In this document: in pieces, positions 1 through 12,665 of the stretch
Numbering within the stretch: the first letter of the stretch is position 1
Layout: every line of letters begins with the position of its first letter
Source: Aptenodytes patagonicus
Lineage: Eukaryota; Chordata; Aves; Sphenisciformes; Spheniscidae
Reading direction: 5' to 3'
Length of the DNA: 64,000 nucleotides
Assembly: GCF_965638725.1 (NCBI RefSeq)
Contig: NC_134954.1
Span: 868,001 to 932,000, forward strand
Translations under genes and position numbers: made by a program
Notes under the pieces: model-generated
What the model saw: only the letters and a program-made list of their open reading frames with translations
Databases searched by the model: none
Told to the model about the DNA's origin: nothing

Positions 1-82
1 GGAACATAAGAGTGATTTATACCAATGTCCCCATCTTTACAGTTCAATCTGTGTGAAACTTTATCCCAGCAAAACTACAGTG

Positions 83-106
83 AAGAGAGAGAGAGAGAGA
101 GAGAAA
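83..106 (+). repeat. (GA)n microsatellite
   Basis: Uninterrupted GA dinucleotides, about 11 units, ending in AAAGATG. Confidence 0.9.
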
Positions 107-645
107 GATGAAGCAGAACCTTATAATACTATTATGACACAACCACAATAATCAGTAATCAGCCACAGTAATAAGTCACAGTTTGTGAAGCGATTTCACA
201 AACTTGTAAGATGTCAGCAAGTTCAATGAAGGGTTTAAAAGACAGTAAAAACGCACAATATTGAGGAAGCTGTTTTTTCCTTTTGAACCACTGCCTATTT
301 ACAAAGGAATTAAATACTGCATACACTCTACTAACTCAAACAGCACGTCCTCCACATTCCGCCACATCATTTGCAATACAGTTCTCAAGTCTGTTTTGTT
401 CTCCCTTGCCTTCAATAAATAGAAAGGGAAAAAAGATAGCAAAGCAGCTAAGCTTTCTGGAAGAGACAAGGAGGTGAGCCCATGCCACATCAGTGGGATC
501 AAAATTCCAAAGAAGAAGGTTGTGTCCCTTTTTTCCTACATTATCAGTCACTAGCTCATCCCTTTTAGATTCACGTGGGACTTTGGCCCAGGTTTTATGC
601 TGTGAATCTGACCTGCCCCAGCTGCAATTTAGTTATCTGCATTCA

Positions 646-690
646 ATTTTTGTCTTTTTTTTTCTTTTTTTCTTTTTTCTTTTTTTTTTT
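646..690 (+). repeat. Pyrimidine (T/C) tract
   Basis: Long T-runs broken by single C, followed by AATACAG. It looks like a strong 3' splice-site tract, but no exon with a supported frame or donor follows. Confidence 0.8.
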
Positions 691-1479
691 AATACAGTCT
701 AATCTTCAGCGCTTGCATTTTAATTGCTTGGAAATGCCAAGTTGTTTTGGTTCAGTCAAACCACAGAGGCGACGTTTATCACAATTGTTACGCTGCGAAC
801 CAGTTCAGTTCTCACCAAAAAGAACTGTTACTCCCATCAGTGACATTTTGTTCTGAAAACAAGGCTACTGATTTGGCTAAAGGAAACAAAACAGCCTTTC
901 CCACTCTGAGATAGCTACAAGTCTCTCATCTCAACCGTGAAGCAGAGGGGAGGTGCCACAGAACCAAGGATATTATAGTTTCTGGAGGACCATTTACTGA
1001 TATAGAGGCTAAATCATAGTGAAAGAAAGATGCTTCATTTTTCCTGCACTCCTTGTGGATCAAAAATTCAAAGCAATTCTTCTTTTAAAAAGAAGAGCTA
1101 TTATAAAATGCTAGTTAGGGTTAATATGACCACTCTTCAAAATACATTTGTTATTAGTGTGCTAAGAAGACATCATTTCATGTGTTGGCCAGACTAAGCA
1201 AGGATGAGAGAGATACTGATATTTTTGAGTAGGCAAAATAAATCAGTTCTTTGATCACACTGTATTATTACCTGTCCTGGGTCAATGACACTGTGAGCCA
1301 TCAGCAGTTTGTCTTGCTTCTTGGACAGCACATTCAGGCAAAAAGCAGGCTCACAGGTCTTCAGCTTAGAAAAAGTCACCACAGCTAATGAATAAAACAT
1401 CTGGATTGCTTCAATAAATGTTGAGGAGTTTACTCTAGTTTCTTCTCACCTTAAAAAAAAAGGAAAGTCCACCTGTGGA

Positions 1480-1545
1480 ATTACACCAACTATATGATGA
1501 TACTTATTGGTCCCTTCCAACTTGAGATATTCTATGATTCTATAT
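1480..1545 (+). mobile_element. CR1 LINE 3'-end fragment
   Basis: TTGGTCCCTTCCAACTTGAG followed by ATATTCTATGATTCTAT matches the 3' end of avian CR1, including the terminal ATTCTATG repeats that CR1 has in place of poly(A). Only the 3' tip is recognisable, as with most 5'-truncated CR1 copies. This is the strongest single pointer to a bird or other sauropsid genome. Confidence 0.85.
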
Positions 1546-3654
1546 GTGAAGAGCTAGAGTAGGATTTGCTCTGGATCAGCTGTGCTCTGCCTGAAGGAAT
1601 GTAGACCAAAACTGAGCAATTTTGAAACTCCAGGACTCCTTGATTAACATAATGATATACAAAGACTGTGTCAGTCTGCGAAGAACCATATCCATCTCTG
1701 AAAGGAAGAGTGGCTTCTGTTGAGCAGCAGTGAACAACAGTTTAAAGACAACAGCTAAGGAACATCGTAAGGAGCAATGTTGGAGGGGGATTAAAGGGAG
1801 GTAGCATGATATTATCCCAGTTGGAACACAGCCTAGAGTAGCATTTCAAACTTTTTTTCCTTTTTCAAGAATAATTACTATGAAAACACTCAACCAAGAC
1901 TGTCAAAACAGATGTCAATATTCCATTCAAAATACGTAAAAGCCTTTCATTATTAAAAGGGAATCTGTAACTCAGAACATCAGAAGTTAAGTTACAGAGT
2001 TTTTACATATCTGTTAGCAGTTTGTCAACTGCAAGAAACAAAGGTAGTACTCCAGATCCAGATGTCTAGAAAGAAGAGGCTAAAGTCAGATGGGGATTCA
2101 ACAGTCATTTTTAAAATCCGAATAATGTGTGTTTATTCCTAAACACAGTTCTTTGGCACCATTCATGGCCTGGCTGTGCCCTTTGTGACAACTGAGGGAC
2201 CAGTGATTGTGGCATGGAGCAAACTGATGGAATTGAAAGGGTAGGAGTATCTTTCACCAGTATCACTGACAAAGACAGTGCTTGACTGAACCACTGCTAT
2301 AGACTGTTAAATCCCTGATTATGCTACTAAAAAAAAAAAAAAGATGGTAGGTTACAAGTGAGATGCTAAGTGTCTTTCAGCTTGTGAGTCAATGATGATG
2401 CATACTTATATTACAAACAGGAGGACTTTTCCGAGAAGCTAGTGTCCTCTAAGAGTTTAATATGACCACTACAAAAGGTTTTTCATGTTCCTTTCAAGTA
2501 AAAGAGCAGTTCTGATAGTATCTACTCCTATTGAACTTTTTATTCATTCCAAACTTTCTTTTGTTCTACAGGGTTAGTTTTTTTCCTTGGCAAACACAGG
2601 GAATTTATTTGGGTACAGCAGTACATCTTGACCAAATATTTTGAAGTTAAAATATTTCTCTTTTTGTTGGATGGAATAATAAAAAAAAGTGGCATTTCAG
2701 TTATCCTGAAATTATTTCTACCCTCTTGAAAGTACTTCTATGCCAGGATAGTAAATAAAACATAATGGATTTAAGGCATAGATGGGGACATGTAGTTTAT
2801 TTTTTTGGAAAAAGCAATGAAGTAAACATCAGTAACAGCAAGTAGGAAGCAAAATTTATCATAAACATTACCAGTGTCTATGTGTCTAAAAAAATTAGTG
2901 CTTTTTATAGTTATAAGTAATCATATGAAAAGACCATTTTTGGGGTGTCTAGCAGCAGCGAACCTGCTAGTGGGCTGCCATACAAAAAGCTATTTATAAA
3001 GGGACAGTTCAAAAGCTAGGTCAAATCTGCACCAGTGGAAATTTCTTGCCATCAGTGGAACTTGCCTAGTATAAATTTGGCCTTAGAATTCTGAGTCTTT
3101 CCAGAATCAATTTTCCAAACAGAACTAAATGAAAGAGCTGGATGCATGGATTAGACAACCCCTGGAAAGCTGTCTTGATTTTTAAAAGCTGAAAACAGAG
3201 AAACAACCTCTACAGATAATGTAGTACTGATCCAACAGCAGTTAATTTTAACTTTGGATGAATGAGGACTAAATTTGCCAGACTTTAAAAGCTTGCCTTT
3301 TCCCAGACTGCCTGCTTTCCTCTATGTAACTGACACCATGCAATTTGTCTCACACTAAAGCTTGGATGGATATTATTGCACATTAGAGGAAGTTATACAA
3401 TTTGCTATCGATGAGAGAAAAGAGAATAGATATTCTCTAGACTACTCTGAATGAAATAAGGCTGTCTACAACTGCTGGATTCTGAATTCAGTGACTCAGG
3501 AAGTCTCTAGCTCATTTTAGTGCTTACACTTCTTGCCCATGGTGAATGGATTTTTAAAACTAAAATTTCCCTACCATGTCATTAGAAAGAACATTTAAAA
3601 TTACCAGGTGACCCTGGTATGAATTCTGCCTGCAAATGACATAGTCACCTTCAA

Positions 3655-4230
3655 AAGGAACTCTCAGGGAGCAGCAGGACCAGCTGCTGCGCAGGGGATG
3701 GGGAACCAAGTGCAATAATGCAGCTGTCAGGGCATGGGCCTCGCCAGCCCCACAGTACCTGAACATGGCAAACCAGGCAGTGCCAGAGATGACAGCCAGC
3801 TTCAACAAAAAGTCCAGATCACCAAGAAAAATCATGGTGATAGGCAAGTCTGAGGTTTAGCCAGCAACACAAGTTAACAAATCAGGATCAGGCCCAGTGC
3901 TGGTAACCAGGGTCAGACACAGCCCAGTGATTGCTGTGATGAGGCAGGGCCAAGGTCAGGCCAAGAAATCAGTCCGCAGATCAGAGTTTGGATCAGTGGG
4001 GTCCATGGCTGGACATGGGCACGGGCCAGACAGAGCTGCAGACGGGCACTCCTACAACGTAGTCAGGCATGGAGGAAAGGCCCTGGGCTGAGCTGGAATG
4101 GGTCTCCTGGGCCCACGGGTGAGAGGCGTGTGCGTGTGGTTGGAGTCCCCAGAGGAGGCTGATCAGGGCCATTCAGACTATTAGTGCCCTCCGGACCCTG
4201 ACAGGAACGGTGAACTGCATACCATTGAGA
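3655..4230. repeat. GC-richer block with CAGG/GGTCAGG-like motifs, possible dispersed repeat
   Basis: This block is clearly richer in G and C than its flanks and repeats short words such as TCAGG, CAGGGTCAG, CAAGGTCAGG and GATCAGG between 3885 and 4000. It has no convincing coding frame. It may be a remnant of a dispersed element or a subtelomere-like or minisatellite-derived sequence; the class is unknown to me. Confidence 0.35.
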
Positions 4231-4909
4231 GTAGCTGAGATTTAAGGTATTTTGAAAGGGAATAGCTACACGTGATCCAGAAAAATACTCACTTGAATTC
4301 TTGAAGATAAATATGTGCATTAAAGCAATCCTAAACTAGATTTCAATTAGGAGGTATATTCTAGTAGCCTAAGCATAGGCTTTATTTTATACAAAAGAAA
4401 GTAAGTAATGATTAAGTCATAATCATTTCCCTCACTGCTGCTCCAGAAGCAAGATTAGCTCCACATACCGAGGTATGTTCTTTCAGCATGTAGAAACGTC
4501 CCTATTAACCCTATTCTGAAAAAAGGGAAAAATAATCTAATATGTATTTGAGAAGCAACTTTAGCAAATCACCAAGCAACATTACCCATAAGCATGTCAG
4601 TGAATGTATTTGTATACATTCTTAAATTGTCCTGAGCATATCTGAACACTGCCTAAAATTTTATTTGACTACTAAAAAAATAATAATCAATAACCACTTC
4701 CTTCCGCTTCTGGATTAAAACACTCAGCAACAGCCTTAATTTCTTTTAGTTCAATTCTAAGCCAGTACAATTCAGCTATTCTGGTAAATCTTAATTTGCT
4801 AGTTTACAGCCTTACAATTTTCAAGATCAGGAACAGCTGGAGGCCAGGTAGGCCCCAGTTCTTGAAACATTGGCACAATTTCCTTCTCTTATCAGTTTGC
4901 AAATGCAAC

Positions 4910-4917
4910 ATGCAAAT
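4910..4917 (+). promoter_or_regulatory. Octamer motif ATGCAAAT
   Basis: A perfect POU-factor octamer, preceded by a related TTTGCAAATGCA. About 20 bases downstream is an AATATATAG stretch. Isolated motif; function unproven. Confidence 0.25.
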
Positions 4918-7900
4918 GAGATAATGGAAAAATCAATATATAGGATGAGTAACAACTAGTGTTGTGAAGGTTATTTTGGGTCTTTGTTTTACTTAAGGGT
5001 GACAGCTGTAAGGGGTAAGTACAATGCTTGTTAATGAAACCTGACTTCTTTATGTATGATTTTTATAGAAAATTCTTTTTCTTTACATAGAATATAAAAA
5101 GAAAGGATATTATTGTAATAAGGTCATATAAGATAAATATTTTACCTCATCATTCTCTTAAATAATTGATTGTCATTCTTTTCATTTAAAACTGTTGGGT
5201 ATTCCACTCAGTGAGAATAGGATTTAACTGACACTAAAGTGAAAAATTGTGTGTGGAAGAATATTATAGGCCAGGTTAAATACTCAGTGCTACTATTTTT
5301 ATGCTGTAGTTCATCAGTTATGAAAGACTATATCTGTTTCTCTCTTGTTGTTCTTATTCATGTGACTTTCAGTATTAGCAGTTACAACTCGTAAAGAAAT
5401 ACTAAGACTTCTGTATCTGAACACCAAATGATAAAGACCTAATCCTGAAAAGTTTTTACTCTAGTATGGCTTGATATACTTACATTGGGCTTTATATGCC
5501 CTGGTACAGTCCGGAGAACTGGTCTCAAATCATTCTCAAGAGGAGAAGGCCCATTAAGATCACTGGCCATCAGAACTAAATAAACTGTAAAGAATCCTAA
5601 AGTTGGCGACTCTTTTACCTCATATTAAAAAAAGAAAAGCAGTATGGCTACAGTTTAAAAGCCTAGGACAGGAAAAAAAAAAAAAAAACATCATAACCAG
5701 CTGAAACTACAGTGGAAGTTCATACTGGCAAGTTATACTTAACCAAGAAGGGTTCTGGTCAGGACACTAGAGTTAACTCATATGCTTTTAAAAAAGGTGC
5801 CAGGAGCTATAAAATGATGACATGTGGTCAGACCCTTGGTTCCCCTCTCACAGAAAACAAATGCTTTAGAACATGTGTTTCTTTACTCTTCTCTCTGACT
5901 TTGACACTGACTACTCTACCTTTTTCTAGTATCAAGCTTGCTCTCAATGAAGCCTGTTGCAGGCTATCTTTAAAAGTCCACTCAGGACACAAGACAGAGT
6001 GCTTAAATTGTATCCAGTCTAAAACTGTGGAAGTCGGTTATTTAAGTTAATCACAGCATAAGGTCTTCCTTGTTTAATCCCACTTACCAATTGCTAAACT
6101 AAGTAAAACCAAATATAGTGAAAATAGAAAGCTTGATCAAGTAATACAGAGACAAATCCAGTTACTAAATACTGGAATTTAAGGGAATGTTATAGGGAGT
6201 AAATGTTAGGCATGAATTCACTCTTCTCAGTTATCTGCAAAAGCCCATTCTCAGTACATTTGGTTCTCCAGTTGGCTCCTCTGCAGTCACAGAGATAGCA
6301 GTTAATTGCTTCAGTTGATTAGAATTCACAGCTGCATCTGCAGCAAGAAGGCTACTTTTGAAATTAACTGAGCTATCAATCAACAGAATAATTTGCTAGA
6401 GTAAAAAGCAACTGGTCAGCTGTACACTTATCAACAAAACCAGCAAAGTTTCCCTGGGAAAACTCCTAATGTTCGATAAAACAGTTGTATGCTTCTCTCC
6501 AGCCTTAAACATCAATATAAATCATAGCCTACAGTGTTTTAGCTATTCTCAATACTTTTGCCAGCTTTCTTTTCCACACGCTACCATGTTTACTGAAGAA
6601 ATCTTTACATATTTCTCTAACTTATTTTAACAGGCAGCATCAACCACATAAGCCATACAGGTGCATGGCTCACCCACATGAAACTTTATGACCTCATTTT
6701 CTGAATGACTCCACTCAACATAATGTTATGCATGCTGTTGTTCTATTTGGTAATTAGGCAAACCTGAAGTGAATAAGGACCTTGCTAAATGTCTGATAGT
6801 AACTACTACTACAGTCCAGATTCCTAAGAAAGCAAGCATGAAAACTTACCTGCTGTGAATATTTTGGAAGAAACACTTACATGAAACAACTTACTACGCT
6901 GACTTTTTTTCTAGCCATTGCAACCCATAGCGTACTTTGAGATTTTGGTATCTTCTGCCAGACAGGATACTTAGTCATTGAGAGACAAAATTGTTTTCTT
7001 AAGAGGAATCTCAAGCTATATGCTATTATAACAAGCCTTGAATCTAACTACATAGAGTATGGTAACTCCTTCAGTCTGATTCGCAGCCTTCAAATATATT
7101 TTGATCAATTTTGCCCACCTTCCCACAGGGATTTTATGTTTGCTAATTCTGGAATAAGCTTGTTAATGCTGATAAAAGGCTTTATTTCTATTGTGATCAC
7201 TGATAGTCTCTTCTCCCCCCCCTTAACTTGTACAGCAAAAATGAGTAGAACTCTCTTCTATAACTATGCACTTGTTGCCTCTTATGTAGCTGTCTGACCT
7301 TGGTGTCATAAGAACATTTGCAATAATATTTATTATGCTTGTGTTTCTGCTCATCCTCTAAAAAACAAACTTGTCATGGCTATTGCTCTCTAGACTATGC
7401 CCAGCAAGTAAGTATATAACATTTTTTTGTATAGCATCTACTTCTGTGGTACTTAGTGTAGTCCTAATGTAGTTACCCTCAAAAAAAAAAAAAAATTGGG
7501 ACGTAGAGATATAAATTGTGTCCACTTTCAAAAAGTCTCCCTGTATCTTAGCGTGTTTGTGGAAAGTTGTAGAAAAGTGGACTGATTCAACCTACTTCTT
7601 CCCACAGCCTAAGCACTAGGTCAGCTTTAACTGCTGAATGCCTCATGACTGCAGCAACGCATGCAAAACTAAGCATGCTCAAATGTGCCTGCACTGCAGG
7701 TGAGAGATTAAACAATACTATTCATCAAATAGTAGAGATGCAGGAACATGCATTTCAGTGCGAGCTAGCAATCTATATCTAGGATCAGCTGGCTTGTGCA
7801 CTAAGTTCTTTGGAAAGTGATGTCTGAAGCCAGTTTTGAGTGACAAATTATTCTGAAGATTTATCAGGCTCACAAAACCAACAGAATACATGCAACGCAG

Positions 7901-8851
7901 TAGAATCCATGCTGAAAGCTCTTCCCTCTCATCCCACTGTCTTGCATTTAGAGCTTTACTATCAATTGAAACCTTAAACTGTTACTGTTCAAATACTTGT
8001 AAGTAATAAACTGCTAGTATTTATTAATAAAAGTGCAAATACTTACACATTTGCAATTTTTTTCTAGTTTTATACCGTGTCTCAGTGTGGTAACTAATGT
8101 TAATTTTCTTTTTATGTACTTTGAATGTATCCAAAACTTCACACAGGAAAAAATGCTGATATTCAAGCATCTTATAAGGACTGAGTTTTACAGTTCAATA
8201 ATACATGAAGAATTTCTCCATGTGTAACTGCATAAATATTGGGTGTGAGTTCAAGTTTTTGTAGAACTTATCCCCAGTGGAGAAGAAGGCATCACAAATC
8301 CTATATAAATATTTATCAGAAAATCTAGAAGATGACTCATTAGAATATTGACTTGTCTTTGAATGTATAAGGGTCAATGTTTAGATGGTTTATTAATGAC
8401 AGGTTAGTAAATATAAACATCAGTCTCCGACTGTAAGACCACCATCAAGTTATCTCCCAATGACTGAGTACATTGTTTCAGTTATGTACTTTTGCAGTAA
8501 CTGCTTAAATGGGTTAGGGAATCGCAAAATTCTGTTGCATCAGAGCAGGAGTTTGTCTAATGCAATGTAGTGACACTCTAGTGTCTAGTATGTGGTTGGC
8601 AAGTGGACAGACATGTCAGACAAAACTTGTACAACAGAGAAAGAAACATTTTCACTGCTGGAGAGTATATTACCTAACTCAGGAGCTAGAGGTTCAGCTA
8701 CAACTTACCAAGAACATTATTGCCCTTCGAACTTTGGGAAGGGCAGGGATTTTATTAACTGCAATTAGAAGGGAGTTAAGCCAGAGATGAGTACATTATA
8801 AACCTCTCAAGTGTCTTTATGTAAATAACTTAGATGTTTTTATGTCCTAGT

Positions 8852-8889
8852 CATATCTTATACATTATTTCATATCTTATACATTATTT
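8852..8889 (+). repeat. Exact 19-bp tandem duplication
   Basis: CATATCTTATACATTATTT occurs twice head to tail with no difference, suggesting a recent slippage or duplication event. Confidence 0.9.
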
Positions 8890-10614
8890 CTTGAAGTTAT
8901 ACAGCACTTCCTGCCCACACGAATGCATACAATGTCATGATGAGTATTCTTGTTCCAAGTTACCATTATTAATTAAGAATGAAAGATCAGTCACTAGACT
9001 AACTTGTTCTAGTAACTACAACTTTTGGTGTGTTGGAAGATGTTTTCTACAGCAGTGACCTTTCTGCAAGGGCTTCATGATGGAGTTTAGAGTTCACAAA
9101 GAAGACATTGCTAGAACACTTAAATGCTGAAGTGCCTATGCTTTGAGGAAATAGGGAAAATGGAAGTGTAATTTCCTTTTAATGAAACATTATCACCATA
9201 CTTCCAACAGCAGGGTAGTGGGGCATCTTATAGTCAAATGTCAATGTTATCAGCTGGTTCTAACTTACAGCAATAAAACTGGACTACATTAAATGGATTT
9301 AAGGTGGAGAAGAAGGTCAGCCTCATAGTTAAGGTTATCAAGAAGCAGAACCAGTCCAAGGGAAAACATCAGCTCAGTCTACTTTATATTAGTATTTGTA
9401 TGTTTCAAAACAAGCCCATTAATTCTTCTGAACAAAGTCATTGGATGATGTTATGAAATATAAAGGTATTTTAAATTTTAGCTTTCTAAATTGCCTTTCA
9501 ATGTGTCTTTCCAACCACAGGACAAAAGGTTTTGGTGCTACTATTCTTCTGAAATACTTCCATTTTTCAATTTAAGCAGACTTAGAATAACTTGATTCAA
9601 GGCAGATATTATAATTAGCTGCATCTACATAGGCCTACATATTTTAGGATTGAAAATATACAGCTTAATCCTCTCAAAATATTTTTTTCAGAGGTAAGAG
9701 AACCAAAAGAAGTAAATGTGTTCTTTACAGTGCAACTCCAGCAATATTAAACTGATTTTAATGTTACTGCAAACTGCGTGCTGTATGCTTCAATATTCCT
9801 TCTGAAGTTAGAAGTATTTCCAAGAAGCTACCCAACAGAGGGGAAACACTGACAACAGCTGTGGGTTGACAGGACAGAAATGACTTCAGAAAATGTGTTG
9901 CGCTATGAACTCCATATGATCAGATAGCCCACCAGGCTCATCATGTGCTTTGCTGCGTTATTGATACAAATTTTATTCCTCACTATTTTTTAGAATTGGG
10001 GCTTTTAACTAAAATCAATTTAAAAAATACAGCATTGAATGAAAACCCTACTATTGTCACTTATAGCTCTATCTAGATGTTCATCAGGTTGAAAGCGGTT
10101 GTTTGGGTTTTTTAACTCGCATGGATCTGATTTGCATTCATTTTATCCTCCTGTCCCTTCACTAATTAAAGTTTTAAAAATGCTTTTTGTGAGCTATGAT
10201 CCAGCATCTCTGAGTGCAGTACAGCTATGCTTCCTGTATGGGTACTGACCCATAACTGTGAACAGATGTGCTGCTTCGACACAGACGGAGGTTACAGATG
10301 TTCTGCTGCCAGAAAAAAATGCTGTTATTTCAGTGAAGCAAGAGGAACTAAGAGCACCTTGACCCATCTAAGGAACACCTTACCCTTTGCTTTACTGTTC
10401 TGCCAGGTTTTTCTTCTTTTCATATAATGTTGTTGATGAAGCTTTAATGTGTGGGAGACAAGGCTATTGCTGTTTATCAAGCCCTTTGAAATGTCCAAAC
10501 GCTTTGCCAGAACTGAGAAGCGCAAGTTGTATTGAACTGACTCTGCAGTGAACTCTCTGCGCCAGAGTATTTTTACTTTTTTCCCCCTTCCAGTTGGTTT
10601 TATAATAAAGCAGC

Positions 10615-10690
10615 AGCTGACTCAGCAGATATGCCCTGCTCTTTTCATTATCACTTTAAGAAGCTTAGAGAAAGGGGATGCTATATAAAG
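10615..10690 (+). promoter_or_regulatory. Candidate MARE plus TATA promoter
   Basis: AGCTGACTCAGCA (10615-10627) matches 12 of 13 bases of the MAF recognition element TGCTGACTCAGCA. A TATATAAAG box follows at 10682-10690. Together they would suit a plus-strand start near 10,715. No protein-coding exon is recognised downstream, so this could be a lncRNA promoter, an enhancer or coincidence. Confidence 0.3.
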
Positions 10691-12419
10691 CAGCCTTTTC
10701 TTTAGTAAAGGAGAGTGGTGGCTTCAGGGGGAAGAATATCTTAACTTTTTAGTAGCTTTGAGTTGCCTTGCTTCTGATCTAGTTTCTCCTTCACACTGAG
10801 GAGATACTAATGACAGCACAAAGAGGGGCAAAAGGAGGATTAAGGGTTGACCCTTCCAGTTAAGGGACAGTCTTTCAGATGTTACTTATGGCTATTCCTT
10901 GTGAATACTGATTTCTAAATTTGCACAAATTCTGAACTTAGTTCTAGATCAAGAAAGTTTCAGGAAGATTTTTAAGAGGGCGTCAGTCTGATAGAAGCAA
11001 CAAACCTTGCCAAAAGAAAACATTCACTGGAATGAAACTGAAAATGATTTTTGTGATTCCAAAGCATTTAGTCAAGCAACACAGCATTTCTTTTAAAGCC
11101 ACAAATTGGAAGAAAAAAAATATTTTTTTTTCTTACCTATTTCAAATATGTAAGGGATACTGCTTCTGTGTCTCTGAAGATTAAAAAGAGCTTAGGCCGA
11201 AAAGTTCTGCAAGCAAAGTTGTCTTCTGTTGTCTGTCTAAAGTATTTTGGGATACAGCTGGTAATCTAAGCAGTTCTTCTTGATTATTTACTGTTACTTT
11301 TTACATTTATCTTTGCTCACCTTCTGGGAAAATAATTTAATTAAACTATTTTCACAAAGTGGCACAATAACAGATTATTCTAGGAGGAGAGTGAGTTCTT
11401 TTCCTTTCCAAGGAATACTACACTAATGATTATCAGCCTACATTGAAACACTGAATATATGTGGTTTCATGATAAATACCTATAAAATCATTTAAGTGCT
11501 ATGAAAGATTCACCTTTAAAAGTTATTATTAGAAAAAATAAAGAAAAACAAACAAATTAAAGGACTTTACTACACGCTAGTATTTAATTGAGCAAAACAT
11601 ATTCATTTGAGGAAAAGAAATCCTACCTGACAGCTTTGATGGTTGCTTTACAGAGATTGCAAAACTGCATGTATTATTTGGGGGGAAAACATCACTGCAA
11701 TTCCATATAGTTCATGCTGTTAAGGACTTGAGGAATCTTAAACTGCAAGTGCTGACATATGAACAAATTCACAAACTAGTAAGCTCAAGCAATAGGTACA
11801 TTATCATGCTTTTTGATAAAACACTGCAGCTGCACTGCCTCAAATCCTGCCTCCCTTCCTGCCACCAAATACACCGTATTCATCAGCTGAGAGATTGCAT
11901 CCACCTGCAGAAGGCAGAACCTTTACCTAGTAAACTGGTGTTCTTCCTTAATAGTTCTGCATACAGGAGAAGTTACTCTGACAATAAAGTGGAATGGTCT
12001 TACTAGAGGTGACTCTCCAGACACCTGCTTTATTTGTAAAGCGTATAAAAGTTTGGTTATATAGCTCCCCAGGTGATCACTTGCTACAACTTATGAATGG
12101 ATTCACGTTTACTGCAGAAACCTATTATCAGTCCAGCTCCATCTTGCCTAGAAGAATTGGCTTTGCAAATCAGGAAGGTATTAAAACAAGGGTCTGTCTT
12201 CATCTCTGCAATAGGCATCCAAATGACTGAATGCACAAGAAGGACAAAAGGATATTAGGAGAAAAAGAGCCATTTTAGCCTGTAAATTGAGAATGGCTGT
12301 GCTTACATGTGCTGACTAGGTAGTGTGGTACTTCTGGTTGCAACTATTATACTACTCATTTAAGGTGTATGTCCTTGACTGCACATATAAAATTGAACTC
12401 CTGTGCCTATGTTAAACGT

Positions 12420-12665
12420 TGCTGATTACACTTCTGTTGTTTTAATTGATATTAATTTATGATATGCATTATTAATGCTTTATGCATATGCCCCTATATC
12501 CCTATACAAAACGAATAATATTTGAGTTTTCCTTTACTTTCCAAAGTGCATATGGCTACATGATGGTTATATTTCTATCTTTAATCCTGAAAAGCATCTC
12601 AGTTAAGTTTCATTTGGGAAATTAAATTGAAATTTTAAAAATTATTTGCATCTCAGCTCAATTTG
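12420..12665. other. Candidate conserved non-coding element
   Basis: An AT-rich stretch dense in homeodomain TAAT/ATTA cores and ATGCAT units (12464-12469 and 12482-12487). This composition is common in developmental enhancers near genes such as FOXL2. Conservation cannot be judged without alignment. Confidence 0.25.

Larger units (their letters stand above)
1..10560. other. Gene-poor flank, left part
   Basis: AT-rich DNA with stops in all frames. Apart from the CR1 tip, the simple repeats, the octamer and the GC-richer block described separately, nothing here is recognised. No splice-supported exon or tRNA was found. Confidence 0.6.

Noticed and set aside
646-720. Pyrimidine tract plus AATACAG as a 3' splice site
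   Set aside because: No following exon with a supported frame, donor or known protein.
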